Below, one piece after another: positions 22,545-32,350 of a stretch of DNA of 64,000 nucleotides. The position numbers were made by a program, and so were the translations under genes. A model generated the notes under the pieces. It was given only the letters and a program-made list of their open reading frames with translations, did not search any database and was not told the origin of the DNA. Positions within the stretch are counted from its first letter, which is position 1; each line of letters opens with the position of its first letter. The DNA comes from Aspidiotus rigidus (taxonomy: Eukaryota; Arthropoda; Insecta; Hemiptera; Diaspididae), in assembly GCA_035079385.1 (NCBI GenBank), contig JAVHKY010000029.1, positions 4,526,001-4,590,000 of the forward strand. Direction: 5' to 3'.

Positions 22545-23035
22545 ACAAAGAGAGGACCTTCTTCTGTCGTGAGCTCGCGGTGAGAAAACAGCGGTTCCCT
22601 GCTTCGATCAAACGAAGGGCGATTGCAGTCCTCTCACCGCAACCTCACAACAGAAGAAAACCTATTGGCTTAACACGACAAGAATTTTCGCTTATTCTCC
22701 CGCTTCGATCGAACGTGGGGGCGATAGCCGTTCTCTCACCGCAAGCTCACAACAGAAAAAATCTTTTCGATATCATTCGCTTCCATCCTCATAACACAAT
22801 GAGAATTTTCAAATTTTCACATAATCCCCCGCTTCGATTTAGCACGCGGTGATCGCTATTCTCTCACAGTGGACTCACAACAGAAGGTAACCTCGCAGTA
22901 TCATTCCCTCCTTCGGCAGAACATGACGAGAATTTTCGCATATTCCCCCACTTCGATGAAACGCGGGTCGAACGCCGTCCTTTCACCGCGAGCTTACAAC
23001 AGAAGACGATTTTCTTGTTGTATTACTTTGCTCGT
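22545..23035 (+). repeat. Minisatellite in fold-back core
   Basis: Four imperfect units of about 100-130 bp share CCCGCTTCGATCGAACG, 'cgttctctcaccgcaagctc' and 'acaacagaa', then a 'acgagaattttcgcatattc' segment. GCTTCGAT anchors lie at about 22601, 22702, 22831 and 22951. The final copy changes the anchor to ACTTCGAT. The array fills most of the loop between the two long inverted arms. Confidence 0.8.
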
Positions 23036-23464
23036 AAATGGCAATTTTTGAAGTATTGTCTCCTCAATTCTTCCACTTTTCTGCACAGCTCCCGGTAACA
23101 CAGTTTGTATCCCTGCGATTTGAGGAAAAATAACAATAAATGTTTCAAAGTGAAGAAAGTGAATCTCAAGAGTGCGAATTATTCAGCCCGAATATTGACT
23201 ATTGATTTCACGCGGTCTATTGCGGTAGGAGTCATAACTTACCCCGCTGTTGATGAAAAAATTATAGAAATTCATTATTAAATATTGATTTTTTTGGGAA
23301 TATTCAATCTTACTGAGGACTATGGTGCTGAAGGAAGTTGTACTTCGAGGCATAGCGCATCAAACGAATAAAGATACCCAGGTGCCGCCCACTTGATTTG
23401 TTTTTTGTTAAACGAATTTGAAGGTTCGTTATTGCGAGAAACTGGGGAAAATATGGGTGACTTG

Positions 23465-23876
23465 GGGGGCGTTCATAAATTACGTGAGGCGATTTCTGTG
23501 ATTTTTCGATTCCCACTCTCCCCCCTTGGTGAGATATCGTGAGATTTACCTTGACCCCCTCCCCCCTCTTATCACGCGTGAAATTTCCCGAAATGTGTAT
23601 TTTTGCTTTAAATACGTTTATCTGTGCTTAATCGCGTTTATCTATCAAAAAAACGTAATTTTCTGGATCACATTTTGTACCTAATCAAAAATGATTAGTT
23701 TTTATTAAATTTAAGCCAGTTTAGCAATATTTTAGAATGTATTTGTGTGAGAAAAAAATTACGTGAGATTTGTCGGCATCCCCATCCCCCTCACGTGAGT
23801 TTTGGTGAGACTTGTCTGGATCCCCCCCCCCCCCCCCCAGAAAAAAAAGTGCCTCACGTGATTTATGGACGCCCCC
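23465..23876. mobile_element. Nested TIR element, GGGGGCGTYCATAAATYACGTG ends
   Basis: A 26-bp terminal inverted repeat, GGGGGCGTTCATAAATTACG then TGAGGC, occurs at 23465-23490 and in complement at 23851-23876 with two differences. The interior has poly-C tracts, notably 23822-23838, and further copies of 'acgtgag' and 'gtgagat' motifs next to both ends. It has no coding capacity. It sits inside the right arm of the fold-back element, since the arm resumes on its other side, so it inserted later. No target duplication is obvious. Similar 'cgtccataaattacgt' ends are common in arthropod MITEs, but the superfamily is not assigned. Confidence 0.75.
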
Positions 23877-24090
23877 TTATAAAAAAAGAAAGAAATACCA
23901 TTGATGCACGCCCACGTCTAAATTGCCTGGCTTTTGGGCCTAAAAATAGCTCTGCAGCCCATATGGGGTGAGCGGATGGGACCAATTTTTTGGATTTCGA
24001 GTTTGCTTATAAGGGACGAGATTTCATCGCACATTGAAGCATTTTGCGACCAAGGCCCTTTTCCCCTCTTACCTGGTTAGGGCCTTTCCG

Positions 24091-25520
24091 ACTGACCTTC
24101 GAGGACAAGACCTACCCGTATGAAAAATTCAAATCCCTTTCAAAGTCTTCTACTAGATCCACCCGTGTAGAATCAGAGACCCGTTTATTTTAGACAAATG
24201 AACATTTTAAAGACGTAAGCAAATTACTCATCCTGTTTGATCTTAAAAAAGGCTCATGAATTTGGTCTAGCGATCAAAAATCGGGTATTTCCCTCCAAAA
24301 AAGTTCATAAAAATGCACAAATTCTAGCCAGCTGTCTATCTTTTTTAAAACAATAAAATGATTCATGCTTGAATCCATAATAGTTGTGGTAGTTTCTGAG
24401 GCAAAGAACGCGTTACCAAATTTCGAGGCATGAGGACGTGCGCCAAAGACATAGAAAGCATTCAAACGAACCCTTCGTCTCCTTCGATGATATATTCCAG
24501 CTAGAAAGTCATTCAGTTTGTCGAATTCCGCAATAAGCTGAATACATTTTACATGTATACTGCTGGTAGATGAGTTTATCAGGCGCGTGCTAAAGTAATG
24601 CTGGTTCTAAACCAAAGGGCTCATGTAGATGATCTCGAGCTTGACGGCTCCATACAGTAAAATGTTGTATAGTATAGTATCGTACCTTACCGCATATATA
24701 TATACGTATACACGAGTATAGATTATGAGGATGAGACCGGACGTTTCAGTTGTGGCGGTGAAAATAACAAATACCAGTAAATGATAATGAATGAGCGCCA
24801 TCTACATAAACGTTAATTTGTCCCTTATTACGTACAAAATGTCAGATATAAATCAAATTTGTAAATCTCCGTCGAGATTGGCGCGCGGATTGTAAGTTAG
24901 TTGGGAACAACGACAGAGCAGCCGATTATTTCCCGTTCGACGTTCGAGCATACCGCGGAATGTGTGCCGTTATAGCCGAATAAATAATTGACTGACGAAT
25001 GAAAATTTTGTTTACGTAATGATAGGTCTCCACCTATATGAGCAGAATAGGGATATATGTGTACGTCCTCTCCATCCTATATAAATCCTTTACACCTGAA
25101 AAAACGTAAATTACTCTTTCGTTTTAACCGCTTTCATCACTGATACATCAATTTTAAAGTTAGTGCACTACCAGTATCTTGCAGGAAAAAGAAATTTTGA
25201 CATTTATTTCGAAAAAATTGAGTTGTCGTAATTTGTTGGGTAATGAGATTTATTATCTGTTGGCACGCCAAACTTCATCTTTTGATGATTCGGCTGAACT
25301 GTTTTATCTTATTCACTGTACTTTGTCAGGATTACCTAGTTTATATTCTACCTCTTTTTTCATCTCACCTATATACAAATAATTTTCAACGCGGAGTATT
25401 TCATTCTCGGTGTTATTAATTTCGAAGCTTTTCTTTCTGTCGTGTTTGTCTTCATTCTCTTCACCATGCAGATTTATTATTTTGCTTTTCTATTCTTCCA
25501 AAGTTGAATTTTTCTTGCAA
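24091..25520. other. Unassigned DNA with one 113-codon minus-strand open stretch
   Basis: A stop-to-stop minus-strand frame from about 24615 to 24274 includes IQLIAEFDKLNDFLAGIYH followed by RRRRRVRLNAFYVFGARP. It follows a TTTAG that could serve as a weak splice acceptor. The composition is less biased than neighbouring chance frames, but no family was recognised. It may be a transposon-derived fragment or chance. A run of TATATATA lies near 24694-24705. Nothing else is supported. Confidence 0.3.
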
Positions 25521-26448
25521 GTATGTATGTTACAGGCAGATCGTGAAAATGAATCATTTCATGAAATTAAGAAAATCTTCGGGCTAGATGAGGCATTTTA
25601 GACTGAAATGTAGCCGACATTTCATGAATAGGCATATCATAAATTATTAGGTTTTCTTTTTGGAATAGCGAATCGGAAATTCAAGTACAATTGGGCGACA
25701 ATGTGTGCGAATCACGCTGATCTCCAGGCTGAAACAGCAAGAGACACTCCCTAGCTTCCCTTCTCCTCAGTTCCGGCTATTTTGCTCTCCGCGCTGAACC
25801 AGCTGGATACGCTCCTTCGCTTCCGTCCTTCTCTTATTCCAGCCTATTTTATCTCTACGCTGAAACAGCAGAAGACACTCCACAGCTTCCCTTCTTCTCA
25901 GTTCCGGCTATTTCACTCTCCGCGCTGATTCAGCGGGAAACGCTCCTTCGCTTCCTTCCTTCTCTTATTCCAACTTACCCAATCTCCGCGCTGAGCCAGT
26001 GGGTGACGCATCCTTTCGGCTTCTTCTCTTCCAACCACTTTCCCTCCGGCTCATCCTTGTCCTCACCGACAGTCATACTCCATCATATACATTGCTCTAC
26101 CCCTTATTCGGAAGACGTTCCCGATACAACAACTGCCCTTCACACAGCCGCGACAAACCAGGCGGAGGCACTAGGAAGTCATGGCCAAGGATTTGTAAGG
26201 TGCCACTGTACAAAGGAGTGTCAGCAATTGTTGCCTTTGTCGGAAGAACAGCGTATTATGCAACAGCAAATGCCATGGAAGCACCAAACCATTTCATGAA
26301 ATGCCACGACATTTCACAAACTGCCTAGACAGTTCGTGTTATAAATCGAACTTTTAATGATCAGCCTAAGATCATTTGTTTTTTCATGAAATGCCTAGGC
26401 GTTTAATGAAATGATTTATTTTCACGATCTGCCTGCAACATATACATT
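25521..26448. mobile_element. Second fold-back-like element with minisatellite core
   Basis: Inverted ends of about 45 bp lie at 25521-25568 and 26403-26448. They share CAGGCAGATCGTGAAAAT and 'aatcatttcatgaaa'. Inside the ends are several further palindromic pieces such as CATTTCATGAAATG at 26294-26307 and 'gacatttca' motifs on both sides. A five-unit minisatellite occupies 25721-26040. There is no coding capacity. The layout resembles the element at 21.9-24.1 kb, but the arms are much shorter and the sequences are unrelated. No target duplication could be identified. Confidence 0.6.
25721..26040 (+). repeat. 65-66-bp minisatellite with alternating A/B units
   Basis: Units start at 25721, 25786, 25852, 25917 and 25983, each beginning TCTCCGCGCTGA or a variant. 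Units 1 and 3 are near-identical to each other (GAAACAGCA, GACACTCC, TTCTCAGTTCCGGCTATTT). Units 2 and 4 form a second type (GATACGCTCCTTCGCTTCC, CTTCTCTTATTCCA). The array is therefore a 131-bp higher-order repeat, A-B-A-B, followed by a B-like partial unit. Confidence 0.85.
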
Positions 26449-29400
26449 TCTATCGTGTAATTTCTTTTAACGGACTCGCAGGGGCGGGTGCTCTGAAAAC
26501 ATTTACCTCCAAACTGGATTCATAATGTTGCTCTGATGGACGAAATGAGTAGTTTGTAGAGGAGGACTTGAAGAAATTTTGTTTCAAAGGGGGAATTAGA
26601 CTTTCCCTATCAATCAATTATTGAATGACGAGATGACTATCGAAGTCAATCCTCTAGTGCAAACTAAGTTCCAAACCTGTTTTTTGGAGGATTTTCTGAT
26701 TTTTGGTCAAAAATTTTCTCAGGCCCTTCCCGCTTTTAGAAAAGGTCTCAAGTATACTACTGCATTTTTTTAGTTTGTTTACAAGAGTACTTCCGGATGT
26801 TACCCTAGCATCAATTGCATTACTACTGAAGAACAAACCCTTAAACATTTGTTTTGGGAGGTGAAGCAACACTCTGAGGAAGATCTAGGGAAGATAATAA
26901 GCTGGCTCAATAACAATAACGTTAAACCTAAAAAAAACCAAGAGCCCCTATGCAATTGGAAAAACAAGACTGAGTCGCCATGCGCCACAGTATCCGTGTC
27001 TCTTGGTTCTTTTTTCTCCAATTGACTGTTACGTGACAGAAATGTATTTTCTAATTTTTTTCAAAAGATCAAGAGCTTCTTTTCCTATTAAGATGTAGAG
27101 CTCAAGAAATCTTAATTTTTTTCTATGTCAAGATCTGGAAACGAAGAGATCTGCATCTTTGTTCCACTCAGATCTAAAATCTTGGAGACTTAATATTTGT
27201 ACATACGGTAGGTATATTACCGTTAAGGAAGTATCAAGAAGAAACTTTTTTGAAGACTGTCCAAAAATTTGAAAAATGCTATGAAAAAATAATCATAGGT
27301 GACACAGAATAAATATGTAATACGTGCAGTATTAATCAAACGATATACATTATCTTATCATGCCAAATAGACAGATAAGAGTGAACAATCGTACACACGA
27401 TTGTTTGTGAAATTAGGTGGTGTTAGTACCTAATTTTTACATACATGGCAGTTCAATGGTCAGAGTTTTTCCAAATTCCCCTCTTTTTCTACAAAATAAA
27501 TACCTCAAAGATCGAACTATATTCAGTTTCTTCCCCTCTCTTGTATACTTTTCTAGATTTTCTGCAGTCTTTTGGCGATTCTATGTAGCTCAATAATGGG
27601 AGTTTTTCGGATTAGCAAAGACACCTTGTCTGTATGAAAAAACCTAGGTGTCTGAACGCAACAATTTGACGCATTTTGGAGGAAACTAAGGATTCGCGCG
27701 TCAGTCGTGTTGACGCTGAAAACTAAGTCCCACTCTTCCTCCAAAACGCATTGAATTGTTGTGTTTGAGTTTCTTTGTACAAATTTTGTATAGCATTTAT
27801 GAAGTTTTTAGTCCATATTTTACATAGTTGAAGGGTTAGACAGGAAGAAGTGTGTATCCACCGAGTCTATGAGTTTAAAAGGAGGCATATTTGTACAAGA
27901 TGGTTGACATAATGATGAATAAAGAGAGACCAGTGTAAACTCCCATGGCAAAGAATATCGGTAATACATTGATTGTGAATTGAAATACTCGTGAATTCTC
28001 TATTATAGAAAGTATCTGGAAACAATGAATGATCAAAGGCTAGATACTTGGTAAAGACATTTTTCGTCAAAATATGAGGCTGTTTCGAGGTTATTTTGTT
28101 CGTGTTGCTTCTTTTTTCTCCAATACGACAAATTTGAATTGTTAAATTTTAAGTGCTGTGCTATCGTCAAAATATTCGTGATTTGGTATAGACGAGCGTG
28201 CTTCTGTGCGTGCTGAATTTCTTACTATTTCGCCGGCTCATTTTTACGCGTATACTTTGTTCGGAATGAATCACAAAATTTCATCGGGTGCACGATTTTC
28301 CTGCATTTAGCCAATTGACCATCAGGGAGCTTCGTTCAGTACGTACCGCGAAAAATATATTGTGCATGTTTCCTCCATAAATCATTGTATTTTCGCCAGA
28401 TGAACGAAGTCCGATGTGCTGGATACGAATTCGTCGAGTAACCTCAGTCACGATTTGATATTACCTACAGTCATTTTCTCATCTGCCTTACTCTACTCTC
28501 GTTACTTCTTCACGTGTACTCGGGTTCACTATTTTACATATCTAAGGTGGCGGGGAGACTGTGCAGATATAATAGTGTATATTTTTTTCGTTTTTGTCTC
28601 CTTTTTAATGAGTTCTATAACGTTTTCTGTTGTGCGTGTATGTGTGTGCCACAGATCTATCGCGGACAAGTCCACGCGAGTGACTTATTACGATTATGTA
28701 CCGGGGCGTACATTATGGTAAATTGCATGCTTTCAGACACTTCACTTACGCCTTCCTTGTCTGGTATTATTTTCTTCGTCGTTCCTCTAGTTCAGTATTT
28801 CCTTCATTGTGATGAAAATTCGGTTCAAGTTCTCACGCTTTGCGAATGTTGCTGCGGTGACGTCATCCTTCTTTCATCGTTATTCTTCGGTTTTTTAATT
28901 CTTTTCCCTCTCGTTCGGTTGTATCTAGAAGAGACATTCGTTAGCGGTATACAGACGTAAACTGCAATGTTGATGGTCCTCTCGATATGCTGTACGACAA
29001 ATTCTTGGAATGATTATACCAAAGTCAATTTTTGGGTATATGCTGGCTGTGATTCTATCTTTATCGTCGATGAACCGACTCTTGGCGGTAGAATTCATTG
29101 ATCGGAGAGTTTCGACGAACGACGTGATCTCAAAATAGTACCGGCTATCACGCGCAAAAACCAGCAGAGAACGTTTACTCTTTAAACGCGTCATTATACG
29201 ATGTTATAATAAGTTGAAAGAAAAAGAGATGAGCGTTCACGTAACTTTGAACTTGGCTGATGCTATTATCAGTAAGTAGAGAGGTAGGTAGTTTATTCAC
29301 GAAACGCGATCAACCGGTGCGTACAATGCTCTTATTTTCGGTACCACCACCATCAACACCACACCACCTTTGTGTGTGCCGTACACCTATATTTATGCGT

Positions 29401-30034
29401 ATTCACCGTGTTCAACGAATAATGGAGTGATGTGTGTGCGATGTTCATCGCGTCAGGGATATTGAGGTCGTTGACGCATGCGCATCGCCTCAACCGGTAG
29501 TCTCATCACCGATAGCGAGAGACTCGTCGATGCCATGAGACGTGTGTACACGCTGCGAAATATCCGCGAATACCAAACAGAGCTCGTACACGGACCCTAA
29601 ATTTTTTCAAATGTGATTAAAATACAAGCATCTGACGTTGGTATGACACGTATACTGTAAGGATTGTTGTATCAAATTATGAAAGAGAATTCGACGAGTG
29701 AGGGTAGGAAATTGTTCATTTTGGGGGATGAAACACTTGAAAATAAGTGGGAAATATAATCAAAAGTAATATCGTAGAACAGAAAAAAAAAATTGATAGA
29801 AAAATTCTCTTCAAACCTATACTTCAGAAGAAATTTTATTCGGCGCAGAAGACTTTCAATTCATGAGGTTCGAGAAAAGTTGCATATTCTCTTCACAATT
29901 GATTTGCTTTTTACTTTGAGTGATATTAAAAGTATCTCAAGTGTACTATTCTACTTTGATCGTCAACTTATACGAGAGTACTAACCCGTCATAAGTTGTA
30001 AAATAACAAGGCTTTGGTCATTTGTCCTCACATA
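26449..30034. other. Unassigned DNA
   Basis: The longest open frame is 28514-28960 on the plus strand (148 codons, hydrophobic and Cys-rich). It has no recognisable domain and lies in pyrimidine-rich DNA, so it is probably chance. TGACGTCA occurs at 28858-28865. A CG-richer stretch at 29340-29580 contains CGCATGCGCA (29475-29484), close to the NRF-1 consensus, and could be promoter or enhancer DNA, but no first exon is evident. Poly-A tract at about 29782-29791. Confidence 0.4.
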
Positions 30035-30187
30035 CAGGTTGAGATTGAGGGCATGCACGGGTGGGCTCAGCCCTCCCAAAAAAAATCCAGGAAAAATTTT
30101 TGTTTTTTTTAGTCGGAGGGGAAAAGAGGGGAGGGGGCGAAAAATATTGAGGGCATCCCCGAAAACTCAACACCAATCTCAGGCCTG
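30035..30187. mobile_element. hAT-type MITE with perfect 8-bp duplication
   Basis: This 153-bp element begins CAGGTTGAGATTGAG and ends with the complement of CAGGCCTGAGATTGG. The octamer CTCACATA flanks it exactly on both sides (30027-30034 and 30188-30195). An 8-bp target duplication and CAGG-type ends are characteristic of the hAT superfamily. The interior is G- and A-rich with no open frame, so it must have been moved by a transposase encoded elsewhere. The perfect duplication implies a fairly recent insertion. Confidence 0.85.
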
Positions 30188-30419
30188 CTCACATAGTATA
30201 ACAATGTGATCTTAATGACGAAACCAATGCCACGTCATGATTGGTTCACTCTTCAACGTACGTCATGCGTTTCCATTGGCTTCGCCCGATTTTCTTATCA
30301 TTTTATTGCTCGGTTCTGTTCTTCTTCTTCTATCACCAAGCGAAATAATCGTTCACTATGAAACGTGATCATATTAACAGAGAACCCGTTCTAAGAAGAA
30401 TTATTTCAAAAAATAAGTC

Positions 30420-30660
30420 CTTCTCCTATCATGTACTATGGCTCGAAAGTCAAAATTTTTCCAAGTCCCTTTCCTATCATGGCTCGAAAGTTGAAACAAT
30501 TTCCGAGTCCCCTTATTAAAGCTTGAAACTCGACCTTTTTTCCAAGTCCTCCTTCTATAATATTATATTGTGGCTAGAGAGTCAAAATTTCTCAAAGTCT
30601 TCGTTCTATCAAATATTGTGGCTCGAGAGTCGAAATTTTCTGAAGTTCTTCCCCAAAAGT
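30420..30660 (+). repeat. 46-bp minisatellite outside copy C, plus orientation
   Basis: About five degenerate units carry GGCTCGAAAGTCAAAATTTT then CCAAGTCCC and TCCTATCAT, the same family as at 9.0 kb. The units run in the orientation opposite to those inside copy C, with the right module (30687-30765) between the two arrays. Copy A also has an inverted unit just beyond its right module (9300-9350), so inverted flanking arrays may be part of the element. Confidence 0.65.
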
Positions 30661-30686
30661 CAAAATTTTTTCATGTCCAAATTCTT

Positions 30687-31195
30687 CATTATGGTAGGTC
30701 AGTTTTTGCTGAACACCATACAACGCACGGCAAATCTTCACAGAACAAGTTTCCTTGTTAAAATGATCCAAGTCCCCCTCTGAATTTTGATGCCCGAGTC
30801 ATAGTATATGATAGGATTGCTAAGAAAAATGTCGACTCTCGAGCCATAATATAGGTATGATAGGAGGAAGACTTGGAAAAGTTTTGACTCACAAGCCATA
30901 ATTTATGATAGGAAAGAGACTTAGGTGTAGAAAAATTTCGATTCTTGAGCCGTACTATGTAATGGGAAAGAGACTTCAACAAATTGTGACTTTCGAGCCA
31001 TCATATGTGGTAGGCGAGGGATTTAAAAAACTTTTGACTTTCGAGCCATAGTATATGGTAGGAAAGGTACTTCGAAAAATTTCAACTTTTAGCTGATGAC
31101 TCTTCAAAATTTCAATTTAAATTCTCAATACCGAAACCAATTTGACCCATAGAAAAGGTTCCCTAAGTTCCTCGCTTAATTTCGTTGAGGAAGTC
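30687..31195 (-). mobile_element. Non-autonomous element with internal 46-bp minisatellite, copy C
   Basis: Read on the minus strand, the left module (31195-31110) contains GCGAGGAACTTAGGGAACC and TATGGGTCAAATTGG. The minisatellite follows (31090-30771), and the right module (30765-30687) ends with ACAAGGAAACTTGTTC, a decayed version of the CAGGTTCCCTG-type end of copy A. The module order matches copy A at 8.79-9.30 kb. It is more diverged than copy A at the right end. No target duplication was found. Confidence 0.55.
30771..31090 (-). repeat. 46-bp minisatellite inside copy C, minus orientation
   Basis: About six units on the plus strand read GACTTTCGAGCCATAGTATA then TGATAGGAAAGAGACTTGG and AAAAATTT. 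This is the reverse complement of the copy A unit. Period is about 47-60 bp with small indels. Orientation relative to the element modules is the same as in copy A. Confidence 0.7.
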
Positions 31196-31329
31196 GTCGT
31201 TTTTTGTTCAAGAAGCTGGCTTTCCTCGTCTTTGCCTTCGCAATATATCCATCTGTTTTCAGAGTTTTCTTTTCTTCTTGCGATTTTCCATGTGTATGCT
31301 GTTCTTCATTGCAATGTTTGTTCAGCAGT

Positions 31330-32350
31330 GACTTTCCATCTATTCTCTTTTTTCCTTGATATTTTGTGCTCCTCCTCCTTAATAACTATGTACTCGTAGA
31401 TGCATTCCAACTGTTTTGAGTTCTTATAGTCCGCTCAAGTTTCTCTTACCCCTCGTCTTCTGTTTGGTCTTTGTTCATCATTCTCTCCAGGAGTGAGTTG
31501 TGATGGATGACCACCCTCATATCGTGGACATTGAACTCCTTTATCGCCTTGTTGATGTACTTTCCTTTGTAAGGTAGTGATCCGAATAACTTTCTCACTG
31601 TGTGCTGTCACTGGTTCTTCTCTTTGATTTCATTTTCTCAACGCCTCTAGAGTAGCCTTGACTGCTGGGATTCATTTTACTATCCCAATTTCTCTTCTCT
31701 TCATTGTACTGTAGGCCAGAAATTGTTCAGTAGTTCTAAATCTCCGCTCACTTGTGTCGGAGTCGTTTGGTATGATGTCAATATCCCTTGGCTTCTTGTA
31801 GATTTTGTATTCTACCCTGCTGTTCACAGGTGTGAGTTTCAAGTCCAAATAGTTGATGGTCTCATTGCCTTTTTCCACTTTGAATTTGTTGCTGTCACTC
31901 ATCGACTATCGTATTCGTTTATAGAAGATGTTGTAGTGCATGATTATAAGTTCAAGATAACATCTACGTATCGCCCGAAATTTGATCGAGTTTCTGAACT
32001 TCATTCTAATCAATATCTTGTTTTCCACGTCATTCATGAATTACGAATATATTCGCCAGTATCGCTGACAATGGTGATCTCACCACTAGCATGGCAGTCG
32101 TTCTGCCTGTATGTCTTGCACTATTTTGGCCTGCTTTAGCCCGTCTATATTTCCGTAATATCTGTTATTTCGTAACAGGGTGTGAAGTTCCTGACTTGTT
32201 ATGGTATTAAACAGGTTTGTCACGTCCAATGATACCAATCTGCAGTTACTCTCGATTTCCACCTTGTGAAAAGTGGTAGGCTAGGAATTTGGCCGCGTTT
32301 TTTTTCTACGGTTGTATTTTTGGTCAGGGGAGCCATAATATCAATATAGA
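31330..32350 (-). mobile_element. Penelope-like element remnant with YVDV box
   Basis: Minus-strand blocks in order: LPxPKIQ-like sequence and AKFLAYHFS (about 32285), CRLVSLDVTNLFNTITSQEL (about 32240), FMNDVENKIL, KFRAI then RYVDVILNL (about 31980), INYLDLKLTPVNSRVEYKIY then KKPRDIDIIPND (31690-31860), and farther down FGSLPYKGKYINKAIKEF (about 31590). These are Penelope-type RT and post-RT motifs. The catalytic YVDD box reads YVDV, removing one catalytic aspartate, and several frameshifts and stops are present. An internal deletion joins the first block directly to AKFLAY. A GIY-YIG endonuclease is not recognisable below 31400. Sequence upstream (32677-33325, minus) is open in two long overlapping frames but has no Penelope motif I can name. 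Confidence 0.85.

Larger units (their letters stand above)
21901..24090. mobile_element. Fold-back element with minisatellite core and nested transposon
   Basis: A left arm (21901-22470, about 570 bp) is the inverted counterpart of 23080-24090 once a nested element at 23465-23876 is removed. Matching landmarks from outside inward are GAGGGGAAAACGGCCTTTG, 'gcagagccatttttaggcc', 'tattttccctactttctMgc', 'aagtacaacWtWcttYagYac', 'accatagtcctc', 'atcaatattcgggctgaata' and 'acaaactgtgttac'. Arms are diverged, so the structure is not a recent duplication. The loop (22470-23080) contains a minisatellite of four units. There is no coding capacity and no certain target duplication. Long inverted arms around tandem repeats are the hallmark of FB/Galileo-type fold-back transposons; membership of that group is an inference from architecture only. 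Confidence 0.75.

Noticed and set aside
22545..23035. Possible CRISPR-like array
   Set aside because: Units are long, variable in spacing and lack conserved short repeats with unique spacers; the genome is eukaryotic.
24274..24615. 113-codon minus-strand open stretch with an Arg-rich run
   Set aside because: Kept only as a note: no family recognised and only a weak acceptor, so not called as a gene.
28514..28960. 148-codon plus-strand open frame, hydrophobic and Cys-rich
   Set aside because: No recognisable domain, no splice or start context, and the translation reflects pyrimidine-rich DNA; treated as chance.
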